Below, in pieces: positions 15,699 through 23,646 of a DNA stretch of 29,056 bases. This DNA comes from Autumnicola lenta. GTDB taxonomy: Bacteria > Bacteroidota > Bacteroidia > Flavobacteriales > Flavobacteriaceae. The first letter of the stretch is position 1, and each line of letters opens with the position of its first letter. The notes under the pieces are model-generated. The model did not search any database. It was not told the origin of the DNA and saw only the letters and a list, made by a program, of their open reading frames with translations. The stretch spans positions 1-29,056 of the forward strand of contig NZ_JAVRHO010000031.1 in assembly GCF_031846515.1 (NCBI RefSeq). Direction: 5' to 3'. Both the position numbers and the translations under genes were made by a program.

Positions 15699-16442
15699 TT
15701 ACTCGTTTTTTAAAGCTCCTTTTCTGAGTGATTCTCCTTTGAGGTCGATCCGATGCGAGGAGTTCACGATCCTGTCCAGAATAGCGTCTGCTATAGTTCC
15801 TTCCCCAATAATATCATACCATGCCGATACAGGTATTTGAGAGGATATAATAGTAGAAGCTTTGTTGTACCGATCATCGATGATATCCATGAGGGTTTCC
15901 CTGGCGTGGTTATCAAAACTCTGCAGGCCAAAGTCATCCAGGATCAGTAAATCTGCTTTAAGCAGTTTCCCCAGTTCCTTAAGATAAGTGCCATCCACTT
16001 TACTCAGTTTTAATTTTTTAAAAAGACGGGCGGTATTGGTGTAAATGGTTTTGTATTCCATCATACATCCCTGATGTCCTAAAGCCTGGGCCAAATAACT
16101 TTTACCAACCCCGGAAGCCCCGGTAAGGATAATGTTTTCCTTTCTGGTGATAAAATCCAGGGTACCTAAGCGGGTGAACATATTCTTGTCCAGGTTGCGG
16201 TTCTGGGTGTAGTTCACATCGGCCAGGTTGGCCTGTTGTTTAAAGCCTGCCTGCTTTAAAAGCCGCTCTATCTTCCGGTTCTGCCGGTCTTCCCATTGGT
16301 GATCGATCAGCAGTGCCAGGTATTCATCGGCAGTAATGTTCTCTATGCGGTTGTCCTTTATGTGTTGCAGGTGCAACTGGGCCATAGCCCCCAGGCGCAT
16401 TTGTTTTAGTTTTTCAATAGTCTGATTGTTGTTCATATTCAT
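15699..16442 (-). CDS. istB: IS21-family helper ATPase IstB
   Basis: The 247-residue AAA+ ATPase has Walker A GASGVGKS (residues 108-115) and Walker B LLILDD (165-170), in the DnaC-like arrangement of IstB. It binds target DNA and activates the IstA transposase. The length is normal for the family and the frame is intact. It begins 17 bp after the istA stop, in the usual istA-istB order. Confidence 0.96.
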   Translation of the reverse strand: MNMNNNQTIEKLKQMRLGAMAQLHLQHIKDNRIENITADEYLALLIDHQWEDRQNRKIERLLKQAGFKQQANLADVNYTQNRNLDKNMFTRLGTLDFITRKENIILTGASGVGKSYLAQALGHQGCMMEYKTIYTNTARLFKKLKLSKVDGTYLKELGKLLKADLLILDDFGLQSFDNHARETLMDIIDDRYNKASTIISSQIPVSAWYDIIGEGTIADAILDRIVNSSHRIDLKGESLRKGALKNE

Positions 16443-16459
16443 TGGATTTAAATGATACG

Positions 16460-18013
16460 TTATTGATATGCCGAGGCTCCCCGGATATTATCGTGATTGG
16501 GGATATGGGATTTATCCTCTTCCAGGTCCTGGTAGAACAGGGAGCTTTTATCCAGGTTGTTCTTCAGGATATTCTTGATGCGCAGGTAGGTAGCGGCATC
16601 TGCCTGAAGAGCTCTTTTACAGGCGTTGTCCAGACGCTCAGTGCCATAAGACTTATGGAGCTGGATCACGCCCATAGCTCGTTTGTAGCCTATCTCTGGA
16701 TAGTCCACCCCATTCATTATTTTCTCTACACAGCCCAGTACATGCTTACCATGTACAGCCGCTTTCTTCTTAAAAAATTCTGGGCTCCAGTCGCTATAGA
16801 ATTTATGAGTACTGCTAAGGTGGTCTTTATTGGTATTATAGCTTCCTTTGGAGGGGTTACGCTGGTGTAAGGCGATCCGCTGATGGTAGTAATAGACTTC
16901 GACTGCAGTGCTGGTGTAATGGATAGTGGTTTCTTTCCCGATGTAGCGGTAGGGTACGCTGTAGTAGCTCTTATCCGGGGAGAAGTATACATAGCCCATT
17001 TTCTGAACTTTAGCCCTTCGATAGCCTTTGAGCTCATAAGCCATCTCTGGCAGAGGCTTTAGGTATTCCCGTTCCACAGATTGGAACAGTTCCCGGCGAC
17101 TGGCTTCCTTACGCCGGAACAGCAGGTTATTGTAGCGCTCCAGCAAGCGTTTGATCTCCCGGTTCAGGTCTTCCAAAGAGAAGAAGCGCATCTCCCGGAT
17201 CGGATAATAAATGCGCTGATAGGCAAGGTTTACCGCATTCTCTACCAAAGCTTTGTCCTGGGGAGCATATCCCCGCGTAGGATTGATCACGCAGTTGTAA
17301 TGCCGGGCAAAATCTTTAAAGCTCCGGTTGATATCCGCCTCGTACTTACTGGCCCTAGTCACAGCAGATTTTAGATTATCCGATACGATGGCCTTGGGGA
17401 TTCCTCCATAAAACTGTAGGGCATTCTTGCAGCAGTTAATCAGATCTTCCCGTTTTTGACTCCTACAGGCTTCCACATAGGTGTACTGACTATTGGGAAG
17501 GATGGCTACAAATACTTCTACCGGGATCACCTCCCCAGTTTGTTTATCAATAATATGAAGTTTCTTGCCAGCAAAATCAATAAATAATTCTTTCCCGGGA
17601 TCATGCTCAAGCTTCATCGAACCCTTCTCCCTGGTATATTTACGCCAATAATGTTCCATAAACTGGGTGTAGCCATAAGGATCTTTGGCCTGCTGTACAT
17701 ACTCCTGATAATGGTATAAAAAAGTAAAACCAGGATGATTCCGGGCCTTATTGACCCCCTCAAAATAGAGCATAAGTTCCTCGTAGCGCGCATTGTCAAT
17801 CGTGGTGTGGGAAGGAAAAAGTACTTCTAAAGCTGCATTGTCGAAGGCCAACAGTTCTTTACAAGAATAGTCACTGGCATTAAACAAACGCATGTAATTA
17901 TTTACCGTATTGCGAGAGATCCCAAGGGTGGTGCCTATTTTACGGTTGCTAAACCCATCGAGATGTAAAGAAATCATTTGTTTTAAGTCCATTGGATCAA
18001 GTGTATTGGCCAT
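16460..18013 (-). CDS. istA: IS21-family transposase IstA
   Basis: The 517-residue transposase has an N-terminal helix-turn-helix (about 18-41, GFSNRKIGTTLGISRNTVNN). The integrase-type DDE catalytic core has D146 (LFIDFAGK), D212 (IVSDN) and E258 (ALVENAV). A C-terminal beta region carries YFSPDKSYYSVPYRY. Length and motifs are complete, so the element is probably active. It is transcribed leftward, from the IS end that carries the extra binding repeats. Confidence 0.96.
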   Translation of the reverse strand: MANTLDPMDLKQMISLHLDGFSNRKIGTTLGISRNTVNNYMRLFNASDYSCKELLAFDNAALEVLFPSHTTIDNARYEELMLYFEGVNKARNHPGFTFLYHYQEYVQQAKDPYGYTQFMEHYWRKYTREKGSMKLEHDPGKELFIDFAGKKLHIIDKQTGEVIPVEVFVAILPNSQYTYVEACRSQKREDLINCCKNALQFYGGIPKAIVSDNLKSAVTRASKYEADINRSFKDFARHYNCVINPTRGYAPQDKALVENAVNLAYQRIYYPIREMRFFSLEDLNREIKRLLERYNNLLFRRKEASRRELFQSVEREYLKPLPEMAYELKGYRRAKVQKMGYVYFSPDKSYYSVPYRYIGKETTIHYTSTAVEVYYYHQRIALHQRNPSKGSYNTNKDHLSSTHKFYSDWSPEFFKKKAAVHGKHVLGCVEKIMNGVDYPEIGYKRAMGVIQLHKSYGTERLDNACKRALQADAATYLRIKNILKNNLDKSSLFYQDLEEDKSHIPNHDNIRGASAYQ

Positions 18014-18130
18014 ATCGCTTGTTTTTAAGCGACAAGGTATTGTTTACTTGATCTTTTAAAGTGGCACAAATAGAACCGAAACAACTGGCACAAAACGAAC
18101 TGTTTTAAGTTCGACAGTGGCACAGTTTAA

Positions 18131-18170
18131 ACCGAAATACCTGGCACTAACCGACCGAAATACCTGGCAC
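18131..18170. repeat. IS right-end transposase-binding repeats
   Basis: Two perfect 17-bp copies of ACCGAAATACCTGGCAC (18131-18147 and 18154-18170) lie 23 bp apart, with further partial units (ACCGAAAC and TGGCAC) at 18061-18124. The IS21 family typically carries multiple terminal transposase-binding repeats, and these also overlap the istA promoter region. Confidence 0.8.
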
Positions 18171-18177
18171 AATTTGA

Positions 18178-18463
18178 TCCGTTATATCCAGAATATACCA
18201 AACAGAAAACACCTAAACTGGTGGCAAAATCTTTGATGGAGCATATGGATGAAATGGAGAAAACTGAATTTGAGAATATTTCAAAACTTCAATACGATAG
18301 AGTAGTTAGTGAGCTAAGAAAAGTTAAGTGTGAATATTTGGAAGTGATGGAGAAAGTTGAACCTGTGGAAACCTTGTTTGGCAAAAAGTATCTCAAGATT
18401 GATCTACCACAATCCGAATTGAATAAAATAAAAATAGCTTTAAAGAGGAAGGATTATTATTAG
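18178..18463 (+). pseudogene. bfmA: bfmA/btgA-type mobilisation gene, 3' part
   Basis: This is the C-terminal half of the IS-split gene. It reads PLYPEYTKQKTPKLVAKSLM onward, is helical, and ends KIALKRKDYY before TAG at 18461-18463. A GTG at 18221 could give an 80-residue fragment but would lack the DNA-binding start. In related elements a MobB-type relaxase gene follows bfmA; here the next 60 bp are non-coding and then a gene on the other strand begins, so the relaxase is missing. Confidence 0.75.
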
Positions 18464-18523
18464 TTATTAAAAACGGTTTTGTTTTATATATTTCATTTTT
18501 GAACACGTTGCTTTTATCATATT

Positions 18524-19285
18524 TTAATTTAAAAATGAATGGGATAAATGGTCATAATCCTCCTTTGTGTTTAGAAGTACTTTTGGGATTTTAATGTAGA
18601 AATCATTGTTAAATCGTAATTCAATATGTAATACATATTTATTGAAAGGAGGTTTAAATCTTTCCATAGAATCATCATATAGCTCCACTTGAAACTTAAA
18701 CGCTCTTTTTGAAGGAACTTCAAGTTCATCAATAAGGTTTGTCTCTATTGTTTCGCCATCTTCAGGCATCTTTATTTTATAGGTTATTGATGGTCGAAGG
18801 ATATTGGGTAAGGGGATATTCGGGCCTGCAAGTCCTATTGGCAATCTTCTTGCTGTAATTCTAATACCAGTTAGCAATATTGTTTCAAGGGAATTATTGA
18901 TAATGCTGAAATTAAAAATCGGGAATAATGATTGTAATTTTACTGCTTCAAAAGCATTTTCGGTATTTTTAATAGGTCTCCAACTACATCTATTTTTATC
19001 AACCGATATTGATATAAACTTAACTTTTAAACTCTTATTAAGAATATTTATTTTTTTGTCAAGAACGTCTTGTTGCGAAATATCTCCTTTATTAATTTTC
19101 GAATGGCATATAGGACAAATAAGTAAAAGATTTTGCATTTCATGATTTGAAGGAATCTCATCTATATGGTGAATTTGAAAATGCCCCACATCCTCATTCG
19201 CACAAAACGGACAAATTGATTCAATTTCTTTTTGCAATTCAGACCTTACTTTTGCAAGTTTTGGGATTGGTGTTCTTTTTTTCAT
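18524..19285 (-). CDS. HNH endonuclease-domain protein
   Basis: The 253-residue protein has an N-terminal HNH domain (about 20-75). The zinc-binding pairs are C25-x2-C28 and C57-x2-C60, with H39-H40-x-D42 (QIHHIDE), N52 and H61 as the metal-finger and catalytic residues. Residues about 95-253 form a strand-rich domain of unknown type, not a usual HNH partner. It starts 12 bp after the end of the PD-(D/E)XK gene, so the two form an operon. Two nuclease-type proteins in a mobile island suggest an anti-phage or anti-plasmid system, which is inference. Confidence 0.85.
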   Translation of the reverse strand: MKKRTPIPKLAKVRSELQKEIESICPFCANEDVGHFQIHHIDEIPSNHEMQNLLLICPICHSKINKGDISQQDVLDKKINILNKSLKVKFISISVDKNRCSWRPIKNTENAFEAVKLQSLFPIFNFSIINNSLETILLTGIRITARRLPIGLAGPNIPLPNILRPSITYKIKMPEDGETIETNLIDELEVPSKRAFKFQVELYDDSMERFKPPFNKYVLHIELRFNNDFYIKIPKVLLNTKEDYDHLSHSFLN

Positions 19286-19297
19286 AATCCATCAAGT

Positions 19298-21067
19298 TTA
19301 GATCTTATCCACGTCAGATTTGTCAAATAAACCATAAGCTTTTTCTTTAAATTCTTCAGGAATTACTCTCAATCCTTCTGAATCTATCTTATCATCTAAA
19401 TAATCTCCAAAAGGGATCAAAGAGTTTTTAGAAGCTTGGGTAGCTTCTTCTTCACTACGATATTTTCTTTCCTTAACTGAAAAGTTTATAAAATTGTCTT
19501 GATAAAAACTTAATACTTCTTCTAATGTCAGTTTGTTGTTTTTGAATACATCTTTGTTGAAAATTAATGTATCTATATCAATAAGAACTAAAGGTTTTAC
19601 GTTGGAGACGTTATAGCCTTCAGTTTTTAAATTTTCTAACTCATCTTGAAACCAAAAGTTTATCCATTTGTTAAGTCCAGATGTATTGAATATTCTATAA
19701 TGCAATACCAAAACTGGATGAATGATTACGTTTCTAGGATTAAAACCTGAATCAAATTCTAAAGTTTTAGAAAGTATTTTACGAATATTATTTATTATCT
19801 GTAAAACAGCCTTAGCTTTACCTTTCTCATTTTGATAAAGCTTTATTGCTAATTCTTTATCTATAATCCTAAAATCGGAAGACTGTTTTACTTGGGCATT
19901 GATTAAAATATCTTTTGATTCAAATAAGAATATTCTTTTCCCGTTTCTCACATAATAATCAGGCGCACCATCATATCCAGAATCTAATTCATCTCCATTT
20001 CTTTGAAAATATCTATTACCAAAATATTCCTTTAATACTCTATGTAAAATGTACTTTTCAGAAAACTCATAGGTTTTTAAACCATACAAATCTTTAACCT
20101 TACTTTCTTTAGGCAGTTTATCGTTAATCGCTTTGAATTTGAAGTATAATCCATTACCAATCAATTCAAGTACGAATAAGGGGTATGTTAGTCTAAAAGT
20201 ATTTTTATCAACGCGATAAATGGGGCTTGATCTTATGTTCACAAAATCAAATTCTTGAAGTAATTGAGATTTATTAATTGAAAATTTTTCAAGAAATTGA
20301 ATGCTTGATGCTTGATTTTCGCCTTTTGGTATGGTTATATCTGTATGTGCTTCTTTTTCTTTAGTGATTACTGAAATTTTAATAGGCAATAATCCCTTAA
20401 CATAATCTTGATAACCAGATATATCGTATTCTTTATAAAACGCTTTTAGCAATTCTTGGGCTTCTTCCCGTTGTTCTAAAAAATTAAAAAAAGATATTGC
20501 CCTAATGGTTTGAGTTACAAAAATTTTTCTAACATCATAATTTGAAAAATCAGAATTATTCAAAAAAAGCCCTAGACAATAAGCTGTTACGTATCTAGAA
20601 ATGTCTCCTTTTAAATATTTTGTGCTTTCATTTAAAATAAGTGTCCTATCTGTTGTGTTAATCTTATTTAGTAGTAAATAAGCTTTAAAAATTCTGATTT
20701 CAATTTCCTGATTGGAATATTTTTTAGATTCCCCATAATCTTTATTGTGAGCATTTTCAAAAAAAAACAGACTACTCACTATATAAGGAAAACTATATGT
20801 ATCCATTTCGAAAGCCCCCTTATTTACAAAATATTTTAAATTTTCGAACACCTCATTCATAAAACCCATATTCTCTTTGGAGAAATACATCCTTAAGAAA
20901 GAAAGTGGATTCTCATAATCTGAATTTCTTGAAAAGCCCAATATGAATGAACTAAACTTTAATAACATTTCCCTATCTATCCCTTCAAGATATTCGTTTA
21001 TTCCTATTGGTTCCTCCTTTGGAAATATATCGTTAAATGTTATTACTATTTTACCGAAAAATTTCAT
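19298..21067 (-). CDS. Large PD-(D/E)XK-type putative nuclease
   Basis: The frame extends to a TTG at 21094, but ATG 21067 (MKFFGKIVITFND) is the better start; the product is 589 aa. Residues about 1-210 are a helical, aromatic-rich region. The middle is mixed, and a nuclease-like core lies at about 330-500. The motif is P369-D370 (GAPDYYV), twelve residues, then E383-S-K385 (FLFESKD), a clear PD-x(n)-ExK active site with an upstream helix EFSEKYILHRVL. No named family is recognised. It is upstream of and co-transcribed with the HNH gene, and next in line after the integrase gene. A defence role is inference. Confidence 0.75.
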   Translation of the reverse strand: MKFFGKIVITFNDIFPKEEPIGINEYLEGIDREMLLKFSSFILGFSRNSDYENPLSFLRMYFSKENMGFMNEVFENLKYFVNKGAFEMDTYSFPYIVSSLFFFENAHNKDYGESKKYSNQEIEIRIFKAYLLLNKINTTDRTLILNESTKYLKGDISRYVTAYCLGLFLNNSDFSNYDVRKIFVTQTIRAISFFNFLEQREEAQELLKAFYKEYDISGYQDYVKGLLPIKISVITKEKEAHTDITIPKGENQASSIQFLEKFSINKSQLLQEFDFVNIRSSPIYRVDKNTFRLTYPLFVLELIGNGLYFKFKAINDKLPKESKVKDLYGLKTYEFSEKYILHRVLKEYFGNRYFQRNGDELDSGYDGAPDYYVRNGKRIFLFESKDILINAQVKQSSDFRIIDKELAIKLYQNEKGKAKAVLQIINNIRKILSKTLEFDSGFNPRNVIIHPVLVLHYRIFNTSGLNKWINFWFQDELENLKTEGYNVSNVKPLVLIDIDTLIFNKDVFKNNKLTLEEVLSFYQDNFINFSVKERKYRSEEEATQASKNSLIPFGDYLDDKIDSEGLRVIPEEFKEKAYGLFDKSDVDKI

Positions 21068-21146
21068 TTGAATAATTTCAAATAAAAAAGCCAATGATTA
21101 TTCATTAGCTTTCTAAAGATAACTGCCAATATAATAAATTTTGAAT

Positions 21147-22364
21147 TCAGTTACCCCCTAATTTCAATTGCAACTTATCCATATCCTCTCCAATTTTTTG
21201 TTCAATGACCCGAGCATAAATCTGCGTAGTTGATAATTTGGTATGACCTAATAATTTTGAAACCGTTTCTATTGGTACACCGTTAGAAAGTGTTACTGTC
21301 GTTGCAAAAGTATGTCTGGCAACGTGGAAGCTCAGCTTTTTATGAATGCCACACTGACTGGCAATATCTTTAAGGTATTTATTGGTTTTCTGATTAGAAT
21401 ATATGGGTAATAAAAATCCAGATTCTTGATTGTTCGGATACTTATCCAATATTGTCTTAGCCTTATCCAATAATGGGATTTTCATAGAGGTCTGACTCTT
21501 TTCCCTAATACAATGTATCCAGTCTCTCCCGTCAATTCCTTTCACTAAATGATTTCTGGAAAGTTGCTTTACATCTACATAAGATAAACCTGTATAACAG
21601 GCAAATAGAAAGATGTCCTTGGTCTTTTCCAATGTGATACTATTAAAGATAGTTTCTTCCAGTTTTTGGAGCTCTAAGGTGCTTAAAAAAGCCCGGTCAA
21701 ATTTTCTGAATTTCATTTTATAATCACGGAATGGGTTTTTTACCATCCATTCTAATTTTATAGCGAGGTTCAGAAGTTTCTTGAACCGCTCCATATGCTT
21801 CATAACACCATTATTGGTGAGTTGAAGCTTTCCTTCTTTATCTTTTTTGCGTCTTAGATGTTTTTCAAAATCAATCACAAAAGAATAGGACAGGTCCTTA
21901 AGATAAGTATTGGAAGTTCGGACTTCCTTCTTCAGGTAATCTTTCAGATAGCGTTCTGTGGTCTTATAGTTTTTTAAAGTACCCGGCTTTAGAACATCTT
22001 TCATGTGCTCCTTGTGGTAATCAAGAATATCAAGCAGTGTTTTACAGGTGTCATCTACACCTAAAAAACGAGACTTAATAGCCTTGGCGGTGACAAGCTT
22101 GTTTTCTTTCTGAAGGTTTTCCTGGCAATCCAATAATCTGGAATACGTTCTATCCAAATATGCGTTAATAGTTAGTTTTTCTGCCTTTCGGCCTTTAATT
22201 CTATGCGCATCGTGATCCCAGGAATCAACCGGGCAACTCCGTTTTAGACTGATCTCCGCTCTACGTCCATTTACTGTTACCCTGGCATAAATAGGCGCAA
22301 CATCATTTTTAGATTTTGTAACATTGAGCCAGAATAAAATACTGAATGTGATTTTTGTTTCCAT
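21147..22364 (-). CDS. int: Tyrosine recombinase (CTnDOT/IntDOT-type integrase)
   Basis: The 405-residue integrase has an N-terminal arm-binding domain (about 1-95), a core-binding SAM-like domain (about 105-210) and a catalytic domain (about 220-395). Catalytic residues are K289, H347-x-x-R350 (FHVARHTFA), H374 (LLGHTKLSTTQ) and the nucleophile Y383. The usual first Arg after TGL is S261 (CYTGLSYVDV), as is known for IntDOT of the Bacteroides element CTnDOT. The gene ends the island next to tRNA-Pro and is transcribed away from it. Putative arm sites lie 72-119 bp upstream of its start, so integrase binding may also regulate its promoter. Confidence 0.95.
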   Translation of the reverse strand: METKITFSILFWLNVTKSKNDVAPIYARVTVNGRRAEISLKRSCPVDSWDHDAHRIKGRKAEKLTINAYLDRTYSRLLDCQENLQKENKLVTAKAIKSRFLGVDDTCKTLLDILDYHKEHMKDVLKPGTLKNYKTTERYLKDYLKKEVRTSNTYLKDLSYSFVIDFEKHLRRKKDKEGKLQLTNNGVMKHMERFKKLLNLAIKLEWMVKNPFRDYKMKFRKFDRAFLSTLELQKLEETIFNSITLEKTKDIFLFACYTGLSYVDVKQLSRNHLVKGIDGRDWIHCIREKSQTSMKIPLLDKAKTILDKYPNNQESGFLLPIYSNQKTNKYLKDIASQCGIHKKLSFHVARHTFATTVTLSNGVPIETVSKLLGHTKLSTTQIYARVIEQKIGEDMDKLQLKLGGN

Positions 22365-22435
22365 TGCCTTCTCTTTTAAAAGTTAATAAATTGAGATAAA
22401 CGAAAATCAAATCACTTTAAAAAGTCTGGTAGGAC

Positions 22436-22483
22436 ACCGAAAGTTAAGAAAAAAAAGGTAACCGAATAGGTGACCGATTAGGT
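22436..22483. promoter_or_regulatory. Right-end integrase arm-type sites (candidate)
   Basis: Three related units occur: ACCGAAAGTT (22436-22445), ACCGAATAGGT (22461-22471) and ACCGATTAGGT (22473-22483). The last two are 12 bp apart in the same orientation. The third, with its 5' flank, is identical over 16 bp to 305-320 at the other end of the island. This pattern is expected for arm sites of the integrase; binding is not shown. Confidence 0.6.
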
Positions 22484-22507
22484 CGCTTTAAGGATGGTTT
22501 TAAATAA

Positions 22508-22554
22508 AAACAAATGATCCTCAATCTTATTAAAGAATTGAAAATCATTTGTTT
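22508..22554 (-). terminator. Island-borne terminator downstream of tRNA-Pro
   Basis: Perfect 11-bp arms AAACAAATGAT (22508-22518) and ATCATTTGTTT (22544-22554) extend inward with a bulged TCAAT/ATTGA stem. On the minus strand the hairpin is followed by a T-rich run. It lies 34 bp past the tRNA-Pro 3' end inside the island, and would end the tRNA transcript in place of the native terminator now at 167-203. Confidence 0.6.
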
Positions 22555-22584
22555 AGGTATTATTTAATGTTAAATAAAACATTA

Positions 22585-22600
22585 AAAGTCGGGGTGGCAG
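22585..22600. other. Right attachment site within the tRNA-Pro 3' end
   Basis: This is the 16-bp copy of 228-243. It covers the acceptor 3' strand and discriminator of tRNA-Pro plus four bases downstream. Insertion here preserves the tRNA gene, as is usual for tRNA-targeting integrases. Confidence 0.85.
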
Positions 22601-22663
22601 GATTCGAACCTGCGGCCTCCTGCTCCCAAAGCAGGCGCGATAACCGGGCTACGCTACACCCCG
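22589..22663 (-). tRNA. tRNA-Pro (anticodon TGG)
   Basis: The 75-nt cloverleaf on the minus strand has acceptor CGGGGTG/CACCCCG with discriminator A. The anticodon arm is CCTGC-TTTGGGA-GCAGG, giving anticodon TGG. The T arm is GCAGG-TTCGAAT-CCTGC. CCA is not encoded. It is co-transcribed after tRNA-Ser (8-bp gap) and is the island integration target. Confidence 0.97.
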
Positions 22664-22671
22664 AAAACTAG

Positions 22672-22756
22672 CGGAGAGTGTGAGATTCGAACTCACGCGA
22701 CAATTGCTCGTCGACAGTTTAGCAAACTGCTCCATTAACCACTCTGGCAACTCTCC
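22672..22756 (-). tRNA. tRNA-Ser (anticodon GCT)
   Basis: The 85-nt tRNA on the minus strand has acceptor GGAGAGT/ACTCTCC with discriminator G. The anticodon loop is TTTGCTAAA, giving GCT. It has a long class II variable arm and T arm GTGAG-TTCGAAT-CTCAC. It is the first gene of the tRNA-Ser/tRNA-Pro transcript. Confidence 0.97.
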
Positions 22757-22792
22757 GTTAAATAATGAACTTGGTAATCGTTTTTGCGGATG

Positions 22793-22824
22793 CAAATGTA
22801 GCTTTTACATACATACCTTCCAAA
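22793..22824 (-). promoter_or_regulatory. Flavobacterial-type promoter of the tRNA operon
   Basis: On the minus strand, TTTG (plus 22821-22824) is followed after 20 nt by TACATTTG (plus 22793-22800), an exact match to the Bacteroidota -33 TTTG / -7 TAnnTTTG consensus. It lies 36 bp ahead of tRNA-Ser. The rest of 22757-23098 has no gene. Confidence 0.75.
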
Positions 22825-23061
22825 CCTTTTATTCCTTTTTTCTAAAGGATATAACTTCAAAAGCTATAATGCATTTTTAAATCCTTTGCTTTCAGAAAAT
22901 TATATATAAAATTAATTTTCTTTTTTTAATGTTGATCCTGGAGTTAAACATCATCTGCTTTAGCGAGTAGCGGATGCATTCTTAAAAGGATTTTAAGTTT
23001 TTATGGAGAAAAAGCTGTAAAGGAGTTTTAAAATATTAACTTGAGTATTTATTAAAAACAG

Positions 23062-23076
23062 ACGTTCCGGGAACGT
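23062..23076. promoter_or_regulatory. Interrupted palindrome before the dehydratase gene
   Basis: ACGTTCC-G-GGAACGT is a perfect 7-bp inverted repeat 22 bp ahead of ATG 23099. It could be an operator or a 5'-leader hairpin. A weaker hairpin (CATCTGCT/AGCGGATG, 22952-22976) lies further upstream. Confidence 0.35.
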
Positions 23077-23098
23077 TCTCTAGCCTTTAGCGAAAACT

Positions 23099-23548
23099 AT
23101 GACAGAAAACATACTACAAGAACCAATATTGGATGCTTTAAGAATTACACAGCTTATTCCGCAAAAACCACCTTTTGTAATGGTGGATAGCTTGTATGAA
23201 TACAGCCATCTCGCTGGAAAGATGGGATTCACCATTCCGGCTGATAACATTCTGGTTCAAAATGGTAGATTTTCAGAACCTGGTGTCATAGAACATATGG
23301 CCCAAAGCATGTCACTCCATAGAGGCTATAGAGGTTTTCTTGCCGGACTGGAAAAGCCGGAAACCGGTTTTATTGGTTCAATAAAATCTGTTGAAGTTCT
23401 AATCCTGCCCAAGATTGGTACCCGACTTACAACTTATGTAGACATTCAACATGAAATCAAGAATGTTACAATGGTCACCGCGAGAACAGAGGATGAAAAC
23501 GGGAATATTATAGCCACCTCAGATATGCGGACAGTGACAGTAATTTGA
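23099..23548 (+). CDS. Hotdog-fold 3-hydroxyacyl-ACP dehydratase-like protein (ApeP-like)
   Basis: The 149-residue single hotdog-fold protein has an opening IPQKPPFVMVDSL and a central helix GVIEHMAQSMSLHRGYRG with the conserved E65. The usual FabZ GHFP histidine motif is replaced by NGRFSEPG, as in the ApeP-like branch found in aryl-polyene and flexirubin clusters. It is followed 98 bp later by a FabZ/ApeI-like protein that does have the histidine, so the two may form a heteromeric dehydratase for polyene chain building. The cluster assignment is inference; no ketosynthase is in view. Confidence 0.8.
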   Translation: MTENILQEPILDALRITQLIPQKPPFVMVDSLYEYSHLAGKMGFTIPADNILVQNGRFSEPGVIEHMAQSMSLHRGYRGFLAGLEKPETGFIGSIKSVEVLILPKIGTRLTTYVDIQHEIKNVTMVTARTEDENGNIIATSDMRTVTVI

Positions 23549-23646
23549 AATCTGAAGGTGCTATTAATCCTTAGAATTCTCCTTCAGAACTGAGATAATC
23601 TTATATTTTCTGCTTATTTTTATTTAACCGTTATACAATAGCTAAA

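Larger units (their letters stand above)
15609..18172 (-). mobile_element. Intact IS21-family insertion sequence, 2564 bp
   Basis: It encodes istA and istB on the minus strand. A 5-bp target duplication TTTGA flanks it (15604-15608 and 18173-18177). The two ends carry the same arrangement of transposase-binding motifs: TATTTCGG begins 10 nt from each end, and a second copy lies 23 nt further in (left 15619 and 15642, with TGTTTCGG as the second). The outermost 10 nt match poorly between ends, so the exact tips could be off by a few bases. The interior is visibly more GC-rich than its surroundings. Confidence 0.88.
228..22600. mobile_element. Integrated genomic island at the 3' end of tRNA-Pro
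   Basis: The island is bounded by the 16-bp direct repeat AAAGTCGGGGTGGCAG at 228-243 and 22585-22600. The right copy is the 3' end of an intact tRNA-Pro gene. A tyrosine recombinase gene (21147-22364) lies beside that tRNA. A second shared 16-mer occurs inside both ends (305-320 and 22468-22483). The cargo is accessory: XRE, DUF4365, Rhs toxins, a disrupted mobilisation gene, an IS21 element and an HNH/PD-(D/E)XK pair. No conjugation genes and no relaxase are visible, so the element is at best mobilised in trans. Confidence 0.88.

Noticed and set aside
15292..15840. 182-codon frame running from bfmA into the IS
   Set aside because: The part after 15608 is IS end sequence read by chance. The real gene continues at 18178.
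16442..17374. Rightward reading frames within the IS
   Set aside because: They lie opposite istA and istB, have no family features, and are shadows of the two intact IS genes.
22680..22880. 66-codon frame over the tRNA-Ser region
   Set aside because: It overlaps the tRNA-Ser gene and its promoter and has no protein-like features.
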